Shown: piece after piece, positions 28,441 to 37,347 of the stretch
Layout of the letters: every line of letters begins with the position of its first letter
Numbering within the stretch: the first letter of the stretch is position 1
Origin: Thermostichus lividus PCC 6715
GTDB taxonomy: Bacteria > Cyanobacteriota > Cyanobacteriia > Thermosynechococcales > Thermosynechococcaceae
NCBI RefSeq assembly: GCF_002754935.1
Contig: NZ_CP018092.1
Location: 620,001 to 684,000, forward strand
DNA: 64,000 nt
Direction of reading: 5' to 3'
Program-made: the position numbers and the translations under genes
The notes under the pieces: model-generated
Database searches by the model: none
The model's input: only the letters and a program-made list of their open reading frames with translations
Told to the model about the DNA's origin: nothing

Positions 28441-29445
28441 CTAACGATTACTTACCGTGGCCACCGTTCGGGAGGTCAGTCGTTCGTAAGTGGCGCGCAT
28501 TTTTAACCCCGTCAACACTTGGAACAAGCCAGAGCCATTATCAGAGCCTGGGTAGTCACGGTGCTTCAGCAGTAGCTCTGTCATTTCACCATAGTACTTT
28601 GTCGATGTATTGCTGAGGTGGCTTTCGATGTAGATCACCTCATCCAGCTTTTCAAAGCGGCCATCCACTTCAAGCACCGAAACCGAGTGACCATAGTATT
28701 CGTCAGGACCATAGCTGAGGCGAATGCCGGGGTAGGAACAGGTAAGCTTACGACCGCAGGGCACCCAAGAAATAGTTGAGCCTTCGTCAAAGAGGTAAAC
28801 CGGATCAAAGCCCGGAACGCCATCCCGCTGCAACATCCGCACCCGTAGAATATTCCCTACTTTCTCTTCTTTCACTAGCTGCGTTGGCAGAATTTGTAGC
28901 ACCACATCGGCGTACTGCTTTTGGGGGTCAATGTAGGCCATAAAGTCAGGGCGACGGGCATTGATGGAGGCAATCACATCATCGTAAGTGTGCCCCCGCT
29001 CCGCCATATCCCGTTTGATTTTCCAAGCGATTTTGACATCATCGCTAATATCGAGATAGACGCTAAAGTCAATCAGGGAGCGCACCCGCTCATCATAAAG
29101 GGGGTGTAACCCCTCAATCACAACGACATGGTTAGGATCAATTCTTTCTGGCGGATCAATGGTGCCCGTTTCATGGTTGTAGATGGGCTTCATAATCGAT
29201 TCGCCATTTTTGAGCGCTTTAATCTGCTCGTACATCAAATCAAAATTATTGGCGCGGGGGTCAAGAGCCGTAATCCCCGTTTCTTTTCGCTGCTTGCGAT
29301 CCAGACTGTGATAATCATCTAGGCAAATCACAGTCAAAAATTCTTCGCCAAACAGATCGGCCAGTCGGCGCAAGAATGTTGATTTACCACAGCCGGAGTC
29401 TCCAGCAACGCCGATGAGAACCACACGGTCTGGCTTACTGCTCAT
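28441..29445 (-). CDS. prk: Phosphoribulokinase
   Basis: 334-residue Calvin-cycle enzyme making ribulose 1,5-bisphosphate. P-loop GVAGDSGCGKST at residues 12-23. The redox pair Cys19 and Cys41 (ICLDDYHSLDR) is conserved, so thioredoxin/CP12 control is expected. VIEGLHPLYDERVRSLIDFSVYLD and the C-terminal half with CSYPGIRLSYGPD are typical of the plant/cyanobacterial class. Cytoplasmic. Confidence 0.97.
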   Translation of the reverse strand: MSSKPDRVVLIGVAGDSGCGKSTFLRRLADLFGEEFLTVICLDDYHSLDRKQRKETGITALDPRANNFDLMYEQIKALKNGESIMKPIYNHETGTIDPPERIDPNHVVVIEGLHPLYDERVRSLIDFSVYLDISDDVKIAWKIKRDMAERGHTYDDVIASINARRPDFMAYIDPQKQYADVVLQILPTQLVKEEKVGNILRVRMLQRDGVPGFDPVYLFDEGSTISWVPCGRKLTCSYPGIRLSYGPDEYYGHSVSVLEVDGRFEKLDEVIYIESHLSNTSTKYYGEMTELLLKHRDYPGSDNGSGLFQVLTGLKMRATYERLTSRTVATVSNR

Positions 29446-29600
29446 AGCTGACGATTCCCTTTGCTCGTAGAAGTGGACATTCCCTTACGGGGCGGTTCAG
29501 TTCAGTATTCTTTTACTGATATTACAGGGGTGAGGTCCCCCTGCGATACCTTTTTAAGGGAAAAAAGCGAGGCCACCCATTCTACCGTTGCCAGTCTTCC

Positions 29601-29846
29601 CTAAAAGACCTCACGAATCGGGACTTCAATCCCATCAATGATTGGCACAGGGATGCCGCGGGAGACATGGAAATAGATCCAATCTTCCAGTAATTCCGAC
29701 AGGTGCTCGCGGCAGTCAATGAGGGTTTTTCCCTTGGCGCTGACGCCATCAAAGCCGGGAATTTCACCGTAGATCAAGCCATCTTCGGGGTCGATACGAT
29801 AGACAGCTCGATCCAGTGCTGCATTCATATAGTTAGACAGAGCCAT
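29601..29846 (-). CDS. HicB-family antitoxin-like protein, no HicA
   Basis: 81 residues with the HicB fold: YRIDPEDGLIYGEIPGFDGVSAKGKTLIDCREHLSELLEDWIYFHV. It lacks a C-terminal ribbon-helix-helix domain, so it is a short HicB. No HicA toxin (about 60-residue dsRBD-like) is found on either side: hemY is upstream, overlapping slightly, and the 155 bases downstream are non-coding. It may be a solitary antitoxin or have an unlinked partner. Confidence 0.75.
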   Translation of the reverse strand: MALSNYMNAALDRAVYRIDPEDGLIYGEIPGFDGVSAKGKTLIDCREHLSELLEDWIYFHVSRGIPVPIIDGIEVPIREVF

Positions 29847-31263
29847 ACGTCCCTCCTAAGTAGGCATCCACCGCAGCAGCAGTGTTATACCCATGTTCGA
29901 CGCGATCGCCTAGGGCAACGCCAGCCGCGTAATTACTACACAGGAATAGGCCGGGCAGGTGCTTCAGGGCGTGGGTGATCTGCTGCCACTGCTGCGGATA
30001 GCCAAGGGTGTATTGGGGAATGGCTCGCCGCCACAGTTTCATCCCCAATAAGCGGGCTTTGGCTGGGGGTAAGGCAAGCATGTGCTCTAAATCCTGCTGC
30101 ACCTGCTGGACAATGGCCTCGGGTTCAAGCGTCGCCAATTCAGGATCCGTTGCCCCACCAATAAAGCTGGTAAACACTTGCCAGCCAGACGGCGTGCGCT
30201 CGGGAAACAAGCAAGATGACCAAATTGTGCCAAGGGTGCGTAATCCTTGAGTGCGGGGAATCAGTACCCCAAAGCCGGGACGAGCGGTTACCCCCACCGC
30301 GGCAGGATAGGCCAAGACCACGCAGGCCACCGCTGGGTAGGGAATGGCCTCTAGACCGGCAGCAATTGTGGGTTGCCATGGCCGCAGGAGGTCTGCGGTG
30401 ACATAGGCGGGGGTGGCCAGCACCACACTACGGGCACGCCATGCTTGCTCGCCATCAGGGGTGGTGGCGCTTAGGGTATAGCCGCCGCTGAGTTCGGGGG
30501 TAAGCTGATGCAGTGCCGTTTGTAAGTGAATGGGTGCTGCTAAGTGGTGGGCGATCGCCCGCGGGAGGGCACTTAATCCCTCCTGAAACGACCCCAGTTC
30601 CCCTGGACGCATCTCGAGTCCCTTTGGGGGGGTGGGCTTGGGGGGCTGCTGCCGCCGTAGCCGTAGGGCACCCGGTATGAGAGCACCGCCGAGCTGCTCC
30701 AGTTGGACAATGCGCCGAAAGGCCGCCGCTGCACTCAGTTGTTGTGGATCGCCAGCATAAACCCCAGACACAAAGGGCGCAACCAATCGCTCGGCTACCT
30801 CTTTCCCTAAGTGGCGCTGAAAAAACGAGCTAACGGATTCATCGGCATCCCTAAGGTAGGGCGGGACAAAGCCAAAGGCACCTAAGGCGGCTCGCAGTTT
30901 TCCCCAAGGGCTAAGTAACCCGCTCGTGGCGAGGGCGAGGGGGCGGGTAGGCTCTAAAGGGTGGAGCTTGCCGCGCCAATAAATGTAACGGGGCAGGCGG
31001 CGATCGCCCCGCAGCAGTTGATCCTGAAGCCCCACCTCGGCAATAAGGTGCAGCAGGGCAGGGGTGGGCGCAAAACTATTGGGGCCCAATTCCCACACAA
31101 AGCCGTCCCGCGCTTCGGTCGTGATGTTCCCGCCTAGGCGATCGCTGGCCTCCAGCACCACCACCTTGTACTGCGGTGCCACCTGTTGCAACCGCCATGC
31201 AACACTCAGGCCGCTTAACCCCGCCCCAACAACAGCAACATCTACGACAATAGGTTCACTCAC
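29833..31263 (-). CDS. Protoporphyrinogen oxidase, HemY/PPOX type
   Basis: 476-residue FAD enzyme. N-terminal dinucleotide fold VDVAVVGAGLSGLSVAWRL, then LEASDRLGGNITTE and FVWELGPNSFAP as in oxygen-dependent PPOX. The C-terminal GLFLCSNYAAGVALGDRVEHGYNTA closes the FAD site. Oxidises protoporphyrinogen IX to protoporphyrin IX ahead of the heme/chlorophyll branch, at the membrane. Most cyanobacteria use the unrelated HemJ, so this type is notable. GTG start. The hicB-like gene overlaps its 3' end by 14 bases. Confidence 0.9.
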   Translation of the reverse strand: MSEPIVVDVAVVGAGLSGLSVAWRLQQVAPQYKVVVLEASDRLGGNITTEARDGFVWELGPNSFAPTPALLHLIAEVGLQDQLLRGDRRLPRYIYWRGKLHPLEPTRPLALATSGLLSPWGKLRAALGAFGFVPPYLRDADESVSSFFQRHLGKEVAERLVAPFVSGVYAGDPQQLSAAAAFRRIVQLEQLGGALIPGALRLRRQQPPKPTPPKGLEMRPGELGSFQEGLSALPRAIAHHLAAPIHLQTALHQLTPELSGGYTLSATTPDGEQAWRARSVVLATPAYVTADLLRPWQPTIAAGLEAIPYPAVACVVLAYPAAVGVTARPGFGVLIPRTQGLRTLGTIWSSCLFPERTPSGWQVFTSFIGGATDPELATLEPEAIVQQVQQDLEHMLALPPAKARLLGMKLWRRAIPQYTLGYPQQWQQITHALKHLPGLFLCSNYAAGVALGDRVEHGYNTAAAVDAYLGGTYGSV

Positions 31264-31299
31264 CTAGCTTGATTCCTACCAATCACCGGTCTGCAATGC

Positions 31300-31504
31300 C
31301 TAAAACCGCTTAAATAACGAGTCTAAATAAACCCGCGCGGTACGGCGATCGCACTCTCCATTTTGCAGCAAAAAGAGGGACAGCGCGGCAACAAAACACC
31401 CGATCCTGATCCCAGTCAGGGTGCCGCTCTAGATAATGTTTCAACGATTCGTGCAGCTCCTCAGGAATCTCGGCCAGAATACTAATAGTGGCTTGAGCGT
31501 TCAT
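31300..31504 (-). CDS. DUF2811 protein (frameshifted)
   Basis: Small cyanobacterial protein starting MNAQATISILAEIPEELHESLKHYLERHPDWDQDRVF, the DUF2811 signature. Removing one base from the A4 run at 31393-31396 restores VAALSLFLLQNGECDRRTARVYLDSLFKRF and a stop at 31300, giving 67 residues. As read, the frame runs into an unrelated tail that ends at 31310. Function unknown. The restored size and residues fit the family. Confidence 0.72.
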
Positions 31505-31560
31505 ACAGTGAGTTACCTCGGTAAAACCAAAACATTATTGCAGGCCAATCCTACTCGCCC

Positions 31561-31925
31561 TGTGGAAACCTGTGGAAAATATTCCAAGCAGCACTGCTCT
31601 AAATCCCCATAACCTAGCTATCAAGGGGATTTAGCACGGGATGGTTAAGGTTTTTGGCAAGCAAATATCTATCTGTGGAACTCCATTGTCTGGGTTGGCT
31701 CTGAGTCTGTCAATCCTCTCTTAGGCTTATTCTGACACGGGCAATCCACGGCAGAATGCGGCTTTGCGGCAACAGTGCCATCCTCAGCATTGCTCAAGGG
31801 AGTTATCCCCAGAAACCGCCTAAACACTTGCCAAGCGGTTCTCCCCTGTGGAAAACCCCTAGGCAGCCTGTGGAAAACCTCACAAAACTTGGGGAATTTC
31901 TGGGGAAAGTTAGGGGAAAATTAAG
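31561..31925. other. oriC: Candidate chromosomal replication origin (DnaA-box cluster)
   Basis: Non-coding. Exact TGTGGAAAA boxes (complement TTTTCCACA, the cyanobacterial DnaA box) at 31571-31579, 31847-31855 and 31869-31877. Near matches are TGTGGAAAC (31561), TGTGGAACT (31674) and TTATCCCCA (31803), with TGGGGAAAG and AGGGGAAAA variants just after 31900. A 10-base inverted repeat (31599-31608 with 31625-31634) sits between boxes. The gap (31505-32059) holds no gene. dnaA and dnaN are not in the window, so origin function is inferred from box density only. Confidence 0.55.
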
Positions 31926-31979
31926 AACCTATTAAGATTGCAAATGAGCTGCTAGAACTTCATCAAAGTTATCAATCCA

Positions 31980-32030
31980 TGACATACTCCCAACACTGCC
32001 CCAAAGGTACAGTGCGGTGCTTTCCGCCGA
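31980..32030. repeat. TGACATACTCCC hairpin repeat
   Basis: TGACATACTCCC followed by an ACACTG...CAGTG stem and GCGGTGCTTTCCGCC. The same 12-mer begins hairpins at 14421 and 57422. It lies 30 bases past the end of the substrate-binding-protein gene (minus strand), so it may terminate it. Confidence 0.5.
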
Positions 32031-32059
32031 TGACGCTAACGTACCGATCCTTGGCCTGA

Positions 32060-33270
32060 TCACGGCTGACGCTCTACTTGACGCACAAGACGGAACTGAC
32101 CCGTTTGGCCATCCTCACTCATCTCAATTTGCCCCACGTAAAAGTACCGTTGCACTACTTCCCCCTCTGGGGTAAAGCGCAGTTCGCCTAAGGGAGTGTC
32201 ATAGGTATCTTGCAGGAGTTGTTGATTCAAGGCTTGGCGTAGCTCTGGCAAGGATAACTGCCCTAACTTGTGCTGCCGGGAGAGTTTGCTGAGGGATTGG
32301 GCAAAGACCTGGACAGCGGTAAAGGCTTGGGCACTAAATTGGGAGGGCAGTTGGCGATACTGCGCCTCAAAAGCGTCACGGAACTTAAGGTTCATAGGGG
32401 CTGGATTTTCAGGATTGTAGGCTTGAGCCACCAGTACCCCATTGCAAAGGCGGCGACAGACAGGAAAGACATTCACCGTATTGACACCATTGCCCCCTAG
32501 AATCACCCCTTGATAGCCCAGTTCGCGCAACTGGCGAATGAGGTTCCCCCATCGGCAGCAAGGCCAGAGATTACGATCAAGTCTGGGTTGAGGCTGAGGG
32601 TGGCGTTAATCTGAGCTTGAAAGTTAGTATCGGTCGTCTGGGTTTGTTGAACGGTGATCAATTCAAGGTTGGGCTTGCTGCGGATAGCCTGCTGAAAAAT
32701 GTCTGTTTCCGAGCGGCTAAAGGCGTCATCCTGAGCGAAAAAGACGGCGACGCGACGAATGTTTGGATTGATGGCCAAGGCGGCGTCAATGGCTGTTGGT
32801 GCAACCACTTCAACCCCAGCGGAAACACGGCTAATGAAGGCGCCCAGTTGGGGAATCCCCCGTGCGGTATTCGAAGCGGCCACCACTGGCACCCCCGCCT
32901 GTTCAGCAATGGGATCCGCACTAAAGGCTTGCTGAGATAGCGTTGGCCCAATAATGCCAACAACGCGATCGCGGTTGATCAGGGTTTGAAAGGCATTGAC
33001 TGCCCCTGCTTCATCACTACCGGTATCCTGTAGCACAAGGCGGAGGGTATAATCCTTAAGCTCACCTTGGGCGTTAAAAAACGCCACCGCCACCTGCGCT
33101 CCCTGAGCTAACTCCTGACCGTAGAGGGACGCATTCCCCGTCTGGGCAAAGGCAGCCCCTAAAGGAATCGTATTGTCACTTAAGGTGGGGGGTTCCGCAG
33201 TTGTACAACTACTTAACCCAAGGGCGATCGCCCCGATGCTCCACCCTAGCCACCGTTGCCTCCAGCGCAA
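32060..33270 (-). CDS. Branched-chain amino-acid-type ABC substrate-binding lipoprotein (frameshifted)
   Basis: 403 residues after adding one base to the C5 run at 32546-32550, which joins ISGLAADGG to NLIRQLRELGYQGVILGGNG. N-terminal lipoprotein signal with lipobox LSSC (Cys near residue 22), then a type I periplasmic-binding (LivJ/UrtA-like) fold: IPLGAAFAQTGNASLYGQELAQGAQVAV, VVGIIGPTLSQQAFSADPIAEQAGVPVVAASNT. No permease or ATPase genes nearby, so the transporter or sensor it serves is unknown. TTG start directly after the ilvH stop (TAATTG). Confidence 0.83.
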
Positions 33271-33789
33271 TTAAACCCGTGCCTCCAGCGATTTCAGATA
33301 CTCTGTATTCACCCCTGACTCGCGCACAAGGGCAATCTTACCCGTGCGGGCAATTTCACGAATGCCGAACTTATTGAGCATTTGGACAATGGCCACCATC
33401 TTACCGGGGTCACCAGAGACTTCAATGGTCAATGACTCATCGGCCACATCCACCACCTTGGCACGGAAAATTTGCACCAGTTCTAAAATTTCCGAGCGAG
33501 TACTGGCCGTTGCATTGACTTTGAGCAGCATTAGTTCGCGCTCAACGCAAGGAGTGGTTGTAATGTCCTGTACTTTAAGGACGTTAATGAGTTTATAAAG
33601 CTGCTTAGTCAGCTGCTCAATGATGGCATCATCGCCGGGCACCACCATCGTGATCCGAGAGATCCCCAACTGCTCTGCAGGTCCAACGGCAAGACTCTCG
33701 ATATTGAAGCCGCGCCGTGCAAATAGGCCAGCAATGCGGGTCAGCACTCCCGCTTCATCTTCTACTAGTACCGACAGTGTATGTTTCAT
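33271..33789 (-). CDS. ilvH: Acetolactate synthase small (regulatory) subunit
   Basis: 172 residues: N-terminal ACT domain ([50 protein letters not shown]), then the C-terminal IlvH domain ([32 protein letters not shown] ... [14 protein letters not shown]). It confers valine feedback control on the IlvB catalytic subunit, which is not in the window. ATG 33789 is the family start. The downstream binding-protein gene starts with no gap. Confidence 0.96.
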   Translation of the reverse strand: MKHTLSVLVEDEAGVLTRIAGLFARRGFNIESLAVGPAEQLGISRITMVVPGDDAIIEQLTKQLYKLINVLKVQDITTTPCVERELMLLKVNATASTRSEILELVQIFRAKVVDVADESLTIEVSGDPGKMVAIVQMLNKFGIREIARTGKIALVRESGVNTEYLKSLEARV

Positions 33790-33885
33790 TTTATGTTGCT
33801 TGCATTCTGGGGAAGGATTAAGCACAATCACCCTATAGTGCATACTTAGTGCCGCTAGGGTGGGCGCAGCCCTTGTTTTTTAAGT

Positions 33886-34008
33886 CTAGCGGACAACACG
33901 ACACTCTGCGAAGAGGCGCTCGGCAATGCGAAAGAGTTCCTGACCAGTGTGCCGATAGCGATCGTCGTAGCTATGGGTGAACTGCTCAAACTCGTCGAGA
34001 CCATCCAT
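33886..34008 (-). pseudogene. Small gene fragment truncated next to an IS hairpin
   Basis: Reads MDGLDEFEQFTHSYDDRYRHTGQELFRIAERL and ends CRVVR, 40 residues from an ATG at 34008. The frame continues upstream (CDWLNRL) until it runs into an IS605-type hairpin near 34040, so the 5' end looks cut off. Codon pattern and amphipathic helices suggest it was a real gene. Family not recognised. Confidence 0.35.
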
Positions 34009-34039
34009 TAACCGATTCAACCAGTCACATCGGGTATGG

Positions 34040-34300
34040 CTGGAAGCCCCGTACTTCAGTGCGGGGAGGAAAGCTCCTTTAGCAACTTTAGTTGCCTTAG
34101 GTTATAATTGTACTGCGGACACCAGAAACGGTTGTTTAAGGCACTGGTAACGGTCGATTGGGGGTGTTGTAAACCACCCCAGAGGCTCGTGGTTGGCTTG
34201 CTAACTGCAGGGCTACTAAAAGCTCCCTGCTTTAGCTGGGAGTAGTTTACATGAACTACCCCACCCTTGAGAGGGATGGGGTTTCGCAACCCACCCCCCC
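34040..34300. repeat. Composite of IS605-type end hairpins
   Basis: Contains GGAAGCCCCGTACTTCAGTGCGGGG (about 34047-34071), GCTCCCTGCTTTAGCTGGGAG (about 34222-34242) and TGAACTACCCCACCC with GGGATGGGG (34252-34281). Left-end-like and right-end-like motifs about 200 bases apart, with no transposase between them, suggest a MITE-like remnant. It lies after the SDR gene on that gene's downstream side. Confidence 0.5.
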
Positions 34301-34338
34301 AGACCGACGCTTTTGACGCTTCCTTGTCGCCAGTTGCT

Positions 34339-35115
34339 TCAGGCTTCCGCTTCTGAATTGCGCCGGTAAACCATGGTGGTGCTAGCTTGATCCACGGGCA
34401 TCAGGACAATCTGGTTCAGGTTGACGTGGGCAGGTCGGGTTGCTGCAAAAAGGATGACTTCCGCAACATCGTGGGCACTTAGGGGTGTCATGCCGCGATA
34501 GACGGCGGCAGCACGCTGGCGATCGCCATGGAAGCGAACCTCACTAAATTCGGTGGCCACCATCCCGGGGTCAATTTCAGTGACACGAATGGGGGTGCCG
34601 AGGAGATCCAGCCGCAGCCCTTGGCTCAGCGCCTGTACCCCTGCTTTGGTGGCGCAATAGACATGGCCACCAGCATAGACTTGGTGCCCGGCAATGGATC
34701 CAACGTTAATAATATGCCCCTGCCGTCGAGCAATCATGTCGGGTAAAATGGCGCGGGTCACGTAGAGCAGCCCCTTCAAGTTGGTGTCAATCATTTCCTC
34801 CCAGTCGCTAATCTGCGCTTCGGCAAAGGGTTCAAGGCCGCGGCTGAGGCCAGCATTGTTAATCAGAATTTGAATGTTGGCCATGTCCGGTGGCAGAGAT
34901 GCTAGGGCTGCCAAGACTTGAGGGCGATCGCGCACATCCACGGCTTGGGTTAAGACGGTGCACTCCTGTGGCAGGCGCTTTGCTAGGGTATCTAGGCGAT
35001 CCTGCCGCCGCGCCCACAGAATAAGGCGTGCGCCTGCTGCGGCAAACACTTCAGCGCAGGCCGCACCAATGCCACTGCTGGCACCCGTAATCAAAACGAC
35101 CTGCTCCTGAATCAT
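34339..35115 (-). CDS. Short-chain dehydrogenase/reductase (YdfG-like)
   Basis: 258-residue classical SDR. Cofactor motif TGASSGIGAACA, Arg-rich WARRQDR after beta-2 (NADP preference), NNAG, catalytic Ser in NVGSIAGHQ and the YCATK Tyr/Lys pair. Similar in layout to YdfG-type 3-hydroxy-acid/serine dehydrogenases, but the substrate is not readable. Follows the beta-helix gene by 12 bases on the same strand. Confidence 0.88.
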   Translation of the reverse strand: MIQEQVVLITGASSGIGAACAEVFAAAGARLILWARRQDRLDTLAKRLPQECTVLTQAVDVRDRPQVLAALASLPPDMANIQILINNAGLSRGLEPFAEAQISDWEEMIDTNLKGLLYVTRAILPDMIARRQGHIINVGSIAGHQVYAGGHVYCATKAGVQALSQGLRLDLLGTPIRVTEIDPGMVATEFSEVRFHGDRQRAAAVYRGMTPLSAHDVAEVILFAATRPAHVNLNQIVLMPVDQASTTMVYRRNSEAEA

Positions 35116-35127
35116 GGACAGCCCTCC

Positions 35128-36669
35128 TCACTCACTGCTGCGAAAGCGATCGCTGGCGCTACCGTACTGCTGCTGCCATGCCTGCCAGCTTAAGGGGGTG
35201 CCCTCAAGGTGAAATGGTTGGGGGCGATCGCTCCACCACTGATTGTGCCCTAGGGTGAGGGTCTCGAGAAAGGGGTGCCCCCGTAGGGTGGTTAATAGGA
35301 GCTGCTGCTGGGCACCGATGTAGTTGTTCTCTAGCCGCCAATCCTTGGACGTAATGGTGACTGACTCGCCTGTGTCCGGCAGGGTGATCCTGCGGGGGTA
35401 GGGATCGCGCACGCCAATTTGTGCCCCTTCATTTTCTATAATCCAGTTGTTGCGTAGGGTCACGGCCTGTGCCGCCCAGCCAAAGACGCCCGGCGTTTGC
35501 AAATAGTTGGGAGCAACCGCATAGTTGTAGGCAATCACAGAGTTTTCAACCGTCACTGGCCCCGTTCCCGCCTCGATGAACAGACCAACAACGGCATTGC
35601 CGATGAGCTGCGAGCGCCGAATTGCTACCGCCTGATTATCGGTATCCAGCCATAGCCCCGCTGCTTGGTTGGCGATCGCCCGGTAGCGATCAAAGGTCGC
35701 CCGCCGCAGATGAAAATACTTTTCACCAGCATCCCAGTCGTAAAAGCCAGCCCATCCCCCCCGCCAGTTATTGCCACTGACCAGTACATCGTGCACCGCC
35801 AGATCGCGAATGCCGCCTGCGGCCATCCCCCGCCAGCCATTCTCTAAAAAACGGCTCTGCCGAATGTGGATGCGATCGCTATTGTGCATCTCAAGACCGC
35901 CCCAGTTATTGCCCCAAAACGTACAGTTGTGCACCTCAATGTCTTGGCTGCCCTCAATTCGCAATGCTTGGCTAAAGGCACCACCATAATGCTCAAAGCG
36001 CAGCCCCACCAAAGCAATATGGGCACTGTTGAGTAACCGCAGCGCCTCACGGTGAATCGCCACCTCTAACACCGCAGGGTCAACCCCCTCTGGCAATGCC
36101 ACGTACACAACGCCCTGTGCTTCATCCACGTAAAAATCATGACCCATTAGCTCTGCCAAGGCCAGTCGCTGCCGTAGTGGTGCCCCTGCTAACCACACCA
36201 TCTCCCCCCGCTGAGCCAAGGCCGGCAGCTGAATGTTGTAGGCCGTCCACGGATTACCGGCAGCCCCCCACCGCTGCTGCCATGGATGGCGATACACTTG
36301 GATGGCTCCATTTGTACTCACCCATTGCCAGTCTGGCCATTGCATACTTCCCTGCAGACGGACGCGATCGGGGGTCTGAGCCACTAGACGCAGGGGGGTA
36401 CGATGGTTCTCTAGGGTGCCAAGGGCTTCACGGTAGGTGCCGTTGTGAATGTAAATCTCTACGGGGCGATCGCCATGGTTGTGCGCCCATACCAGAGCCG
36501 CCGTAATCGTCCCAAAGGGCTGAGCGGCGGTATGCAAGGAACCATCATTGGCCGCAGGATGATCGGGATTCACCTCCAATCGCAGCGGTGTATGAGCGAG
36601 GCTCACCAAGGGTAACAGTGCTGCCAGCAGCCCCAAAAGAATGACCCAGCAGGTAGGGTGCCACCGCAT
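35128..36669 (-). CDS. Secreted parallel beta-helix protein
   Basis: 513 residues: signal peptide (cleavage near SLAHT), an N-terminal block with PAANDGSLHTAAQPFGTITAAL as in DUF1565-type beta-helix proteins, then repeated coils: ALVGLRFEHYGGAFSQALRIEGSQDIEVHNCTFWGNNWGGLEMHNSDRIHIRQSRFLENGWRG. This is a pectate-lyase-like right-handed beta-helix, possibly a polysaccharide lyase or carbohydrate-binding exoprotein. No catalytic set confirmed. Start overlaps the upstream lapA-like stop (TAATG). Confidence 0.8.
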   Translation of the reverse strand: MRWHPTCWVILLGLLAALLPLVSLAHTPLRLEVNPDHPAANDGSLHTAAQPFGTITAALVWAHNHGDRPVEIYIHNGTYREALGTLENHRTPLRLVAQTPDRVRLQGSMQWPDWQWVSTNGAIQVYRHPWQQRWGAAGNPWTAYNIQLPALAQRGEMVWLAGAPLRQRLALAELMGHDFYVDEAQGVVYVALPEGVDPAVLEVAIHREALRLLNSAHIALVGLRFEHYGGAFSQALRIEGSQDIEVHNCTFWGNNWGGLEMHNSDRIHIRQSRFLENGWRGMAAGGIRDLAVHDVLVSGNNWRGGWAGFYDWDAGEKYFHLRRATFDRYRAIANQAAGLWLDTDNQAVAIRRSQLIGNAVVGLFIEAGTGPVTVENSVIAYNYAVAPNYLQTPGVFGWAAQAVTLRNNWIIENEGAQIGVRDPYPRRITLPDTGESVTITSKDWRLENNYIGAQQQLLLTTLRGHPFLETLTLGHNQWWSDRPQPFHLEGTPLSWQAWQQQYGSASDRFRSSE

Positions 36670-36863
36670 TACCGGCCGGCACTAGCGATGTAGGGAATCC
36701 ACAGTGCCAAAACCGCCACTAGAACTAATAAAACCCCTAGGGGCAACTGAATGGATTGCCACGCTAAAAACCGTAGGGATACGGCGGTTGCATTTTGCAC
36801 CGAAAACACGGCGATCGCCCCAGTCGTCACCATAAACAGCAAAAAAAGCAGCAGACGGCGCAT
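36669..36863 (-). CDS. LapA-domain (DUF1049) membrane protein
   Basis: 64 residues with two membrane helices (about 4-22 and 40-58) joined by VQNATAVSLRFLAWQSIQLPLGVLL, the DUF1049/LapA signature. Family members sit in the inner membrane and, in enterobacteria, take part in lipopolysaccharide assembly. Here the role is uncertain. Translationally coupled to the beta-helix gene by TAATG. Confidence 0.75.
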   Translation of the reverse strand: MRRLLLFLLFMVTTGAIAVFSVQNATAVSLRFLAWQSIQLPLGVLLVLVAVLALWIPYIASAGR

Positions 36864-36866
36864 CCT

Positions 36867-37088
36867 TTACTTTCCTTCAGCTCTTTCAGCCTCACGAATC
36901 ATTTGCTCGGTTTTATGGTAGCGGTTATAGGTAGAAAAGCCCGTAAACAGCTCCTTAAAGAGGGTATCAAGTTGCTCGCGACTGGAAGCACTGGCCGTAC
37001 TCAGCGGTGCTGGCAAAAAGCGATCGCCAAAGCCAACAAACACCAACCCAACAAGAATAACCGGAAGGATGAAATCTTTGATTCGCAT
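36867..37088 (-). CDS. Small single-helix membrane protein, unknown
   Basis: 73 residues from the ATG at 37088: one N-terminal helix (FILPVILVGLVFVGFG) and a soluble tail (LDTLFKELFTGFSTYNRYHKTEQMIREAERAEGK) predicted helical. The frame is open to 37247 but the upstream residues look non-coding. Three bases from the lapA-like gene, so probably one operon with it, the beta-helix and SDR genes. Confidence 0.6.
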   Translation of the reverse strand: MRIKDFILPVILVGLVFVGFGDRFLPAPLSTASASSREQLDTLFKELFTGFSTYNRYHKTEQMIREAERAEGK

Positions 37089-37283
37089 CGAACTGCCCTC
37101 CACTGAATCGTTGATATACATAGCTTGCCCCCTTGCAGCCGCAATGATGACCTCACGGTTGGTGCTCAGCTTACTGGCGCAAACATTCCCTGCCACTCTG
37201 GCTGGAGTATGCCGAAGGGACTTGATAGCTAGTATTCCCTCGATCATAACGATAGTTGTCAGAAATCAGAGATAGGCCAAATT

Positions 37284-37320
37284 GCCAAAAGAAAACCGCC
37301 CCTCCAGAGAGAGACGGTTT
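37284..37320 (-). terminator. Terminator of psbA
   Basis: On the minus strand AAACCG (37320-37315) pairs with CGGTTT (37298-37293), followed by TCTTTTGGC. It begins 27 bases after the psbA stop. Confidence 0.75.
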
Positions 37321-37347
37321 GCTAGCTAACTAGGCAAATGTTGTGAA

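Noticed and set aside
29450-29600. HicA toxin downstream of the HicB-like gene
   Set aside because: No frame of suitable size or HicA-like motif on either strand. The region between hicB and prk appears non-coding.
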